Assembly (NCBI GenBank): GCA_003455275.1
Contig: DMRR01000256.1
Coordinates: 1 to 5,118 of the forward strand
Direction: 5' to 3'
DNA from: Bacteroidota bacterium
GTDB taxonomy: Bacteria > Bacteroidota > Bacteroidia > Chitinophagales > UBA10324
Length of the DNA: 5,118 nucleotides
The position numbers and the translations under genes are program-made. Positions 1 to 5,118 of the stretch are shown piece by piece. Numbering within the stretch: the stretch's first letter is position 1; each line of letters starts with the position of its first letter. A model generated the notes under the pieces. The model saw only the letters and a list, made by a program, of their open reading frames with translations, was not told the origin of the DNA and did not search any database.

Positions 1-600
1 TTCATAAATTCTTATTCTCAAAAAAATTGTTTTGCTCCAAATAACCTGATGGTAACCGGCACCGGTAGCACATCTATAAAAGTTCGCTGGGAAAAAACTG
101 AACACGCAATAGGTTATGAGTTAAGAGCGCGAATCACGGGAACGAATGCATGGTCGACTATGAAAGTGATGGCACCCGACACTACTGCACGAATCAGAAA
201 CCTGCAACCTAACACAGATTATGAAATTCAGATTTCTGCACTTTGTAATTTTGAGCTGACTGATACTTCTGCTTATTCACCCAGCATAAAATTTCATACA
301 AATTTTGAATGTGATAAGCCAAACGGAATTCATATTGATAGTATAACATCAGTTTCATCTGTTATACACTGGCATGGGCCTCTGGACGCACAGGGATTTG
401 TTATTCGTCTGAAAGCAGCGAATGACAAGCATTCTAAAGGAGTTGGCATAAAGGTAAATTCTGCAAGTTCCACATCTTATAAACTGAAAAACCTTAAATC
501 AGGAACCAAGTACCTGGTTACCATGCGATGTATCTGTTTTGGAACCAAGGACGGTTCTACATGGACTGATACTGTTTCATTCACCACACCGGAAAAATAA
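1..600 (+). CDS. Secreted protein with two fibronectin type III domains (5' end outside window)
   Basis: The frame is open to the left edge and ends at TAA 598-600, giving 199 visible residues. The ATG at 49 lies inside the first domain's opening strand, so it is not the likely start. The first visible residues, FINSYSQ followed by KNC, look like the end of a signal peptide; if so, only about 10-20 residues are missing. Two Fn3-like modules follow, at about residues 10-101 and 104-198. Each opens with Cys-x-x-Pro (C10, C104), has a B-strand Trp (W30, W124), then an N-L-x-x-x-T-x-Y turn (67-74, 164-171), a late Cys (C82; C177/C179) and an F-x-T end. The Cys pairs probably form disulfides, as in many exported Bacteroidota Fn3 modules. 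The likely role is extracellular binding or a structural spacer; the ligand is unknown. No T9SS sorting domain follows the second module, so if the signal peptide is real, Sec export to the periplasm or outside is the simplest reading. It converges on the next gene with a 3-base gap. Confidence 0.75.
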   Translation, partial: FINSYSQKNCFAPNNLMVTGTGSTSIKVRWEKTEHAIGYELRARITGTNAWSTMKVMAPDTTARIRNLQPNTDYEIQISALCNFELTDTSAYSPSIKFHTNFECDKPNGIHIDSITSVSSVIHWHGPLDAQGFVIRLKAANDKHSKGVGIKVNSASSTSYKLKNLKSGTKYLVTMRCICFGTKDGSTWTDTVSFTTPEK

Positions 601-603
601 TTA

Positions 604-1836
604 TTAATTAAAAAGGAGTTTGAAATAGAATGATGGCTGTCTTAACCGGTTGCGGATATTCAAATCATTGAACATACACGAAATGGTTTCCTGCACCGTT
701 TTGTTTTTCTCCGCCTTGTTTACTACAAAATTAAAAAGCCAGCCATAGCGCGAGAGATTTTGCATCCGCTTGCTCAAGCTTAATTCATTCCAAAGTTTCC
801 GGTAAACCTCATGGTCATACTTCTGAAAAAAATCAGAAGAGAAATTATTTTCTGAAATTGCTTTTGAAGAAATATCTGCTGCAATCATTCCGCTCATCAT
901 TGCATTGCCTATTCCTTCGCCTGTAAAAGGATCAATTAAGGAAGCCGCATCACCTAACAACATAAATCCGTCGCCTGAAATTTTTCTCTTCACGGAGCCC
1001 AACGGCAATCCGTATCCGCGAACTTCATCTTCCAACTTTGCATTTGAAAACCTTTCATACAGCACAGGATTTTTTTCAATGATTTCAGGAAGAAGTTTTC
1101 GCAGATTCATTTTTCGTTTACTCACTATATCGCTTCGTACGCCGATTCCCACATTGGCCCATCCATTTGGCAAAGGGAAAATCCAGAAGTAACCCGGTAA
1201 TAAATCTTTCATAAAATGAAGCTCAATAAAATTTTCATCATCCATCCCCTTCACTCCGGAATAATAGGCCCGAATGCCTGCACAATAATGCTCAGGTTGC
1301 ATTTCAATTTTTCCAAATTGCCGCGCAAACTGACTGTGAGCTCCGTCGGCAGCAATTAAAATTTTTGAAACAAAAACTATTTCTCTTTCGCTGGTGCCTA
1401 TGAGCCATTCGTCATTTACCCGTTTGAAAAATTTCAGTTCAGTGTTTTCGGCAAAATGAATAGCAGGTTCTGCTTTTACTTTTTCAGCTAAAAAATTATC
1501 GAAGTGAATGCGTTTTGAAATAAATCCCGGCGCTGCATTTTCTAAAGGATAATTTTTCAAAAATGGAATTCGTATAAATTTATTATTAGGTGCAAAAAAT
1601 TTTACTCCATAACTCGGAACCTGAATTGAAGATGCGGTCAACTCTAAAAGAATCCGCTGGTCTAATTTTTTAAGAACACTAACTGTTTTACCGCTCAGCG
1701 CATCTCCACATATTTTGTCCCTCGGAAATTTTGCTTTGTCACACAATACAGAACTTATTCCTTTCGATGCCAGAAATAATGAAGCAGTTGCCCCACCGGG
1801 CCCGGCCCCAACTATACAAACATCAGTTTTCTGCAT
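604..1836 (-). CDS. Geranylgeranyl reductase family FAD-dependent oxidoreductase
   Basis: This is a 410-residue flavoprotein of the GGR group within the p-hydroxybenzoate hydroxylase fold. The Rossmann motif GAGPGG is at residues 10-15, with acidic D33 closing the ADP-binding fold. PRDKICGDAL at 38-47 is the GGR-family CGD signature. ADGAHS at 163-168 is the DG motif. The family-typical YFWIFPLPNG followed by NVGIG lies at 216-232. The second FAD motif, LLGDAASLIDPFTGEGIGNA, is at 293-312. Length is normal for the family and all cofactor motifs are intact, so it should be active. Family members reduce double bonds of isoprenoid chains such as archaeal lipids, menaquinone or phytyl chains, or act on related lipids and pigments; the substrate here cannot be told from sequence. 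The protein is predicted to be cytosolic or peripheral to the membrane. The ATG at 1836 sits just before the first beta strand, where the family usually starts. No partner biosynthesis gene is adjacent, and the gene seems to be transcribed alone, divergently from the gene to its right. Confidence 0.9.
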   Translation of the reverse strand: MQKTDVCIVGAGPGGATASLFLASKGISSVLCDKAKFPRDKICGDALSGKTVSVLKKLDQRILLELTASSIQVPSYGVKFFAPNNKFIRIPFLKNYPLENAAPGFISKRIHFDNFLAEKVKAEPAIHFAENTELKFFKRVNDEWLIGTSEREIVFVSKILIAADGAHSQFARQFGKIEMQPEHYCAGIRAYYSGVKGMDDENFIELHFMKDLLPGYFWIFPLPNGWANVGIGVRSDIVSKRKMNLRKLLPEIIEKNPVLYERFSNAKLEDEVRGYGLPLGSVKRKISGDGFMLLGDAASLIDPFTGEGIGNAMMSGMIAADISSKAISENNFSSDFFQKYDHEVYRKLWNELSLSKRMQNLSRYGWLFNFVVNKAEKNKTVQETISCMFNDLNIRNRLRQPSFYFKLLFN

Positions 1837-1893
1837 GTGCCAAATAAAAGGAATTAAGAATTTAGAATCAGATTTTAGATTTGTTTATCACTG
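1837..1893. repeat. Divergent intergenic gap with degenerate 7-base tandem units
   Basis: This 57-base gap separates two divergent start codons and must hold the promoters for both. Bases 1854-1881 read as four successive heptamers, TTAAGAA, TTTAGAA, TCAGATT and TTAGATT. They share a core close to AGA followed by A or T. The match is imperfect and in AT-rich DNA could be chance. No Shine-Dalgarno-like purine run precedes either start codon. Confidence 0.3.
1876..1883 (+). promoter_or_regulatory. Candidate Bacteroidota -7 promoter element
   Basis: TAGATTTG matches the Bacteroidota TAnnTTTG -7 consensus exactly. No good TTTG -33 element is found about 18-21 bases upstream. The element lies only 10 bases before the ATG at 1894, so a transcript from it would be almost leaderless. 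This is a weak candidate. Confidence 0.25.
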
Positions 1894-2685
1894 ATGAAAT
1901 TTCTGATTCATTTTATTTTCATTATGCTTCCTTCAATTTCGTTTTCGCAAACCGAAATCACCAGAAGAGATTCCGGAAAATGTTATGCCCTATGCTATGC
2001 GCCTTACATTTATCGTTTTGATACAGTGAAAGCTGTAGTAACTCCACAGCACAAAAAAATTATTCTGACGCCGGAGTCTTACCTTGTTTCAACAGACACG
2101 GTACAGTATGCAACCGGTGACACACTCATGCTGAATATTCCTGGTGAATATGACATTACAGAAGAAAAAATGATGGTGGCGCCGTCTAAAAAAATATGGG
2201 TTGTTGTAGGAAGAGATACCAGCTGCCACAGTCAGTTTCCTGAAGATTGTAACATTAAAGAACCGCAAACAGTTGATGCGAAATATAAAACGCTCACGAC
2301 TTATAATGTATTGCAGCAAGGAGGCAAACGAAGAGGAACAGGTGAAAGAAAATTCAAGCAGGTTACAATTTATGAATCAGCAGACCCGCCTTCAAAAAAG
2401 AAAATTACGGTTCAGGCAACCTATACTACTGTCATTACTAAAACGCTGATATCAAATCCAAATCAACAAATAGAAACAGAGGTGATCTGCCCCGAAAAAA
2501 TATCTCAAAGTATCATTCATCAAATTCAATCGAGGCTTCATGATTTGGGATATGATGTAGATGAATCTTCAAGTGAAATAACCTCGGTTACCAATTCATC
2601 TCTCGAAAAATTTCAGAAACAAAATGATCTTCCGGTGGGCGGATTGAATATTGAAACGCTTCGCTTGCTGGGCATCGACTACTAA
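1894..2685 (+). CDS. Secreted repeat protein with C-terminal peptidoglycan-binding-like domain
   Basis: This 263-residue protein begins with a clear signal peptide: K2, a hydrophobic core at 3-17, and probable cleavage near S18-Q19. There is no lipobox Cys, so it is probably a soluble periplasmic or exported protein. GKCYALC at 28-34 opens three in-register repeats of 23-24 residues (36-58, 59-81, 82-105). Each has a Pro near the start, a Tyr four or five positions in, a Thr/Glu-rich strand, and three of them end in a hydrophobic strand. A looser Lys/Thr-rich stretch follows (123-195) with C111, C119 and C199 around it. Residues 203-263 resemble a PG_binding_1 domain: IQSRLHDLGYDVD, then SLEKFQKQNDL, then GGLNIETLRLLG. 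The CYA..C plus P..Y repeat pattern recalls the repeated stretch next to OmpA domains in Bacteroidota outer-membrane proteins, but no OmpA domain is present here. The inferred role is envelope or cell-wall attachment; catalytic residues are not evident. The next in-frame codons upstream of the ATG reach a stop at 1876, so 1894 is the start. The exact function is unknown. Confidence 0.8.
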   Translation: MKFLIHFIFIMLPSISFSQTEITRRDSGKCYALCYAPYIYRFDTVKAVVTPQHKKIILTPESYLVSTDTVQYATGDTLMLNIPGEYDITEEKMMVAPSKKIWVVVGRDTSCHSQFPEDCNIKEPQTVDAKYKTLTTYNVLQQGGKRRGTGERKFKQVTIYESADPPSKKKITVQATYTTVITKTLISNPNQQIETEVICPEKISQSIIHQIQSRLHDLGYDVDESSSEITSVTNSSLEKFQKQNDLPVGGLNIETLRLLGIDY

Positions 2686-2690
2686 TCAGC

Positions 2691-2720
2691 TTTCAGAACT
2701 CATTCTTAAAATTACATTTG
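2691..2720 (+). promoter_or_regulatory. Bacteroidota-type promoter of the tRNA-Leu gene
   Basis: TACATTTG at 2713-2720 matches the TAnnTTTG -7 consensus exactly. TTTC at 2691-2694 is a one-mismatch -33 TTTG element, with an 18-base spacer. Transcription would start near 2726, leaving a short 5' leader before the tRNA at 2735 for RNase P to remove. The two elements begin just after the stop codon of the preceding gene, so the tRNA probably has its own transcript. Confidence 0.55.
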
Positions 2721-2734
2721 CGCTCCCCCGTAAT

Positions 2735-2818
2735 GCCGGCGTGGTGAAACTGGTAGACATACTGTGTTCAGGGCGCAGCGCTCGCAAGGGCATGAGAGTT
2801 CGAATCTCTCCGCCGGCA
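2735..2818 (+). tRNA. tRNA-Leu, anticodon CAG
   Basis: This is a class II (long variable arm) tRNA of 84 bases that folds completely. The acceptor stem GCCGGCG (2735-2741) pairs perfectly with CGCCGGC (2811-2817), with discriminator A2818. The D arm contains the TGGTAGAC element. The anticodon stem CTGTG (2762-2766) pairs with CGCAG (2774-2778), including one G-T wobble. The loop TTCAGGG places the CAG anticodon at 2769-2771, reading CUG leucine codons. The variable arm is a 4-bp hairpin closed by a GCAA tetraloop (2780-2791). The T arm GAGAG/CTCTC encloses TTCGAAT. The 3' CCA is not encoded (CAC follows) and must be added by the CCA enzyme. The discriminator A and the long arm support leucine identity. 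Confidence 0.97.
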
Positions 2819-2871
2819 CACTCAATTCATATAAAAAAAGAACTGACCTTTATACACTCATTACCTATTGA

Positions 2872-3975
2872 ATGAAAATTGGATTCGATGCCAAGCGCGC
2901 TTTCAACAATACTTCCGGGTTAGGAAACTACAGCCGTGCGGTGATTCAATCCATGTCAGAAAATTTTTCGGAAGAAAATTTTTTTCTCTTCTCTCCTTCT
3001 GAAAAAAATAAAACCGGTTTTTCTGTTCCTGCAAATTGTGAATTGATTTTACCAAATGGAATTTCAAAATCGCTCTGGAGAAGTTATGGAATGTTGAATG
3101 AGTGGAACAAGCTTCAACTGAATATTTATCACGGACTGAGCAATGAACTTCCGTTTGGATTGAATAGAAGCAAGGCAAAAAAAATTGTAACCATTCATGA
3201 TGTCATTTTCAAAACACATCCTGAATTTTATTCAGTTATTGACCGCACGATTTATGAAATCAAAACAAGGCACTCGGTTGCAAACGCAGACTGCATTGTG
3301 GCGGTAAGCAGGCAAACAAAAAATGAGCTAATGAAATTCTACCGGGTAGAATCTGAAAAAATAAAAGTGATTTATCAATCTGTTCCGGCACATATTATTT
3401 CAACAGTTTCCTCCGCTGAAAAAGATTTAGTTAAAAAGAAATATTCTCTTCCGGATAATTTTCTTCTTCATACCGGAACTATTGAGAGAAGAAAAAATTT
3501 GCTTACTGTTTTGAAAGCACTGACCAGAATAAAAAATCCACCTGCGCTTGTTGTTTGTGGAAGAGAAACTCCATATCTGAAAGAATTGAAAACATTTTTG
3601 GAGAACAAAAAAAATATTTCGGTTCAGTTCATTCATAATTCAAGCAATATTGAACTGAACTCAATTTACTCTCTTGCTTATGCATTTATCTATGCTTCGC
3701 TTCACGAAGGATTTGGCATCCCGATAACAGAAGCCGCGACTCATGCGCTTCCAGTTATTACCTCCGCTGATTCAGCAATGGCAGAAGCTGCAGGCGATGC
3801 AGGAATTTTAGTAAACCCAAAAGATGAAGAACAAATTGCGGCGGCGATAGAAAATCTTTTCAGTGATTCGACTCTTCGAAACAAACTATCTGATGCCTCA
3901 TTAATGCAAAGCAGAAAGTTCCTTGCTAAAAATTCTGCTCAGGAGTTAATGAATCTTTATCGAGAAATATGTTAA
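2872..3975 (+). CDS. Glycosyltransferase family 4 (GT4, GT-B fold, MtfB-like)
   Basis: A 367-residue GT-B retaining glycosyltransferase, full length for GT4. The N-terminal domain opens with IGFDAKRAF at 3-11 and the glycine-rich loop TSGLGNYSR at 14-22, typical of MtfB-like mannosyl- or related transferases. TIHDV is at 107-111 and AVSRQTKNEL at 144-153. The C-terminal domain starts with the HTGTIERRKNL motif (200-210) that contacts the nucleotide sugar phosphates. The GT4 E-x7-E signature is intact as E279-GFGIPIT-E287, followed by LPVITSADSAMAEAAGDAG (293-311), which closes the donor site. The protein probably adds a sugar to a lipid-linked glycan, O-antigen or capsule precursor at the cytoplasmic face of the inner membrane; the donor is not predictable. 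The start ATG directly precedes the first beta strand. No other polysaccharide genes are in view. It may be read from the tRNA transcript or its own unseen promoter. The stop overlaps that of the convergent rhodanese gene. Confidence 0.92.
   Translation: MKIGFDAKRAFNNTSGLGNYSRAVIQSMSENFSEENFFLFSPSEKNKTGFSVPANCELILPNGISKSLWRSYGMLNEWNKLQLNIYHGLSNELPFGLNRSKAKKIVTIHDVIFKTHPEFYSVIDRTIYEIKTRHSVANADCIVAVSRQTKNELMKFYRVESEKIKVIYQSVPAHIISTVSSAEKDLVKKKYSLPDNFLLHTGTIERRKNLLTVLKALTRIKNPPALVVCGRETPYLKELKTFLENKKNISVQFIHNSSNIELNSIYSLAYAFIYASLHEGFGIPITEAATHALPVITSADSAMAEAAGDAGILVNPKDEEQIAAAIENLFSDSTLRNKLSDASLMQSRKFLAKNSAQELMNLYREIC
3622..3660. repeat. 10-base perfect inverted repeat inside the GT4 gene
   Basis: GTTCAGTTCA (3622-3631) and its exact reverse complement TGAACTGAAC (3651-3660) are separated by 19 bases. 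They could form a hairpin in the mRNA. The site is inside the coding region at about residues 251-263, between the two GT-B motifs, and no T tract follows, so it is not an intrinsic terminator. It may be chance. Confidence 0.45.
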
Positions 3976-4274
3976 GCATGTTTTGCTTTCCATGCTTCCA
4001 TGCCGCCTGTAAGATTGCGGACATTTGTAAATCCATTTTGTTTTAGAAATGCCTGCGCATTGGCACTTCGTTTTCCGGATTTGCAATGGATAATTATTTC
4101 ATCATGTTTATGAGTAGCAAGTTCCGCAATCGCATCCGGTAGTGTGGCAAGCGGAATCAACTTTGCGCCAATATTAAATTCCTCATATTCCCACTCTTCA
4201 CGAACATCAATAACAATAAGTGGTTCGTTCTTATCCTTTCTTTCTTTCAATTCGTCTACTGAAATATCTTCCAT
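3972..4274 (-). CDS. Single-domain rhodanese-like protein
   Basis: This 100-residue protein is one complete rhodanese domain, similar in size to GlpE/PspE-type stand-alone rhodaneses. It has no signal peptide, so it is probably cytoplasmic. VIDVRE is at 21-26 and carries the conserved Asp-Val-Arg-Glu. The active-site loop is HCKSGKRS at 63-70, with catalytic C64 and a C-x-x-G-x-R loop that fits sulfur transfer through a persulfide. The C-terminal NLTGGMEAWK at 87-96 is the typical rhodanese end motif. All key residues are intact. Likely role: sulfane-sulfur transfer or redox sensing; the natural partner is unknown. The ATG at 4274 is 5 bases after the stop of the upstream T9SS gene, so the two may be co-transcribed, with this gene as the downstream member. 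Its stop codon overlaps the GT4 stop on the opposite strand. Confidence 0.93.
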   Translation of the reverse strand: MEDISVDELKERKDKNEPLIVIDVREEWEYEEFNIGAKLIPLATLPDAIAELATHKHDEIIIHCKSGKRSANAQAFLKQNGFTNVRNLTGGMEAWKAKHA

Positions 4275-4279
4275 CGTAA

Positions 4280-5118
4280 TTACATTTTAATAAATCGTGT
4301 AGTAAATCTCTTCTCTGTTTTCGGGTCAGTGACAGTAAGGAAATAAATTCCCTGTGTTAAGGAACTGACATTTACTGACTGTTGATTTTCGAAACGGATA
4401 AGTTGCCTTCCCATCAAATCTGATACTTGAACCTGGTAGTTGGTGATATTTTGAATTCGGATATTAAGCAAATCACTAACCGGATTCGGATAACATGTGA
4501 CAGAAAAATTTTCTGATTTTAATTCACGGATTGCAGTGAAAGGAAGTTTAGCACCTACAACCGGACGAATCATTAACGAGCCGGGAAGAGTGGATTGATT
4601 CCACACACCATTTACATTAAAATAATTGCTGGTATGCGAATCGGTGTTTTTATCAAAACCTATGTTGTAAAAGTTTGCATATGATTGAAGCATTCCAACA
4701 TAAAAATTCCCTGAGATAGCTTTGGGAGTATCAAGAATGTAGGTGGCAAAACCATTAATACTGTCAACATAATCAGGCCTCAAAAAATCCTGTTCATAAA
4801 TAAGATGTTCAGAAGATGGATTAGAAGAAATACTATCCCAAACCATCAGCGAAAATAATTTATCACTTAGATCCTGATCGATATGGGCAAAGTGATACTG
4901 AACGGCGCGCAATGTGTCCGCAACATTGAGTTGGAAATGTACAGCGAGACGCGCTCCGGCCTGGTTTAATCCATATGCTTTTTCTGCACTTCCGTCATCG
5001 TGTGCATAGTAGTTGAAGAATCGCTGAATCCGAAATGCAGAATCATTCAATCTATTTATATCAGTAAAGGATGACTGCGTAGTTGCCTTGCAATTAATCA
5101 GCACAATAGCGCTGTCAT
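4280..5118 (-). CDS. T9SS-exported surface protein, C-terminal part (5' end outside window)
   Basis: The frame is open to the right edge, with 278 complete residues visible. A GTG at 5104 exists but lies inside continuous coding sequence, so it is not the likely start. Numbered from the first complete codon, about 34-188 is a beta-rich module. It begins with the NYYAHDDGSAEKAYGL motif, then DTLRAVQYHF, an NFYVGMLQ strand, NIGFDKNTD, and SLMIRPVVG. This module is common just before the sorting signal in large Bacteroidota surface proteins. Residues 204-278 are a type A T9SS C-terminal domain: YPNPVSDLLNI, then VSDLMGRQL, then LTQGIYFLTV and a Lys/Arg-rich end. The CTD is expected to be recognised by the PorU sortase system, which cleaves it and anchors the protein to the cell surface. 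The catalytic or binding part lies beyond the window. The stop precedes the rhodanese start by 5 bases. Confidence 0.88.
   Translation of the reverse strand, partial: DSAIVLINCKATTQSSFTDINRLNDSAFRIQRFFNYYAHDDGSAEKAYGLNQAGARLAVHFQLNVADTLRAVQYHFAHIDQDLSDKLFSLMVWDSISSNPSSEHLIYEQDFLRPDYVDSINGFATYILDTPKAISGNFYVGMLQSYANFYNIGFDKNTDSHTSNYFNVNGVWNQSTLPGSLMIRPVVGAKLPFTAIRELKSENFSVTCYPNPVSDLLNIRIQNITNYQVQVSDLMGRQLIRFENQQSVNVSSLTQGIYFLTVTDPKTEKRFTTRFIKM

Noticed and set aside
604..611. TTAATTAA palindrome at the first convergent junction
   Set aside because: An 8-base AT palindrome without a stem of useful strength or a T tract is not a credible terminator.
612..671. AAGGAG followed by an ATG at 630 on +, resembling a ribosome-binding site and start
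   Set aside because: The frame has 13 codons and lies in the 3' coding part of the opposite-strand GGR gene. Shine-Dalgarno sites are also not evident at other starts here.
905..1192. Open frame on + inside the GGR gene
   Set aside because: It is a shadow antisense to a gene with clear family motifs. The same reasoning excludes the minus-strand frames at 2089-2319, 2903-3178 and 3427-3636.
1837..1848. TTTATTTG on the minus strand as a -7 box for the GGR gene
   Set aside because: It mismatches TAnnTTTG and ends only 4 bases before the ATG.
2819..2871. Terminator after the tRNA or promoter for the GT4 gene
   Set aside because: I found no stem followed by T's and no TAnnTTTG element in this gap.
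2651..2875. Open frame of 74 codons spanning the tRNA
   Set aside because: It runs through the complete tRNA-Leu and overlaps the end of the secreted protein. The translated product shows no domain.

Overview
The window looks like a piece of a Bacteroidota chromosome. Three things point there: a type IX secretion (T9SS) C-terminal sorting domain at the right end, secreted proteins of Bacteroidota style (Cys-paired Fn3 modules, signal peptides ending in S-Q), and TAnnTTTG promoter elements. None of the visible start codons has a clear Shine-Dalgarno sequence, which also fits. The DNA is AT-rich and densely coding. No intergenic gap exceeds about 60 bases, and I see no mobile element, CRISPR array, origin or phage gene.

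Layout from left to right. (1) The 3' end of a secreted protein with two fibronectin type III domains (+) enters from the left edge. It meets, 3 bases away, (2) a convergent geranylgeranyl-reductase-family FAD oxidoreductase (-). (3) A 57-base divergent gap with degenerate heptamer repeats and one weak promoter candidate leads to a secreted repeat protein with a C-terminal peptidoglycan-binding-like domain (+). (4) A tRNA-Leu(CAG) gene follows, with a good Bacteroidota-type promoter. (5) A GT4-family glycosyltransferase (+) comes next. Its stop codon overlaps that of (6), a convergent single-domain rhodanese (-). (7) Five bases upstream of the rhodanese lies the 3' part of a large T9SS-exported surface protein (-), which runs off the right edge.

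Functionally this is a mixed housekeeping and cell-envelope neighbourhood, not one pathway. Two secreted proteins and one T9SS cargo act outside the cytoplasm, one GT4 enzyme probably builds envelope glycans, and the GGR-family enzyme probably reduces a lipid or isoprenoid. The rhodanese may be co-transcribed with the T9SS cargo gene because of spacing alone; no functional link is evident. I do not see strong evidence for a new multi-gene system. The most interesting items are the internally repeated secreted protein with a peptidoglycan-binding-like tail and the very tight convergent gene ends.
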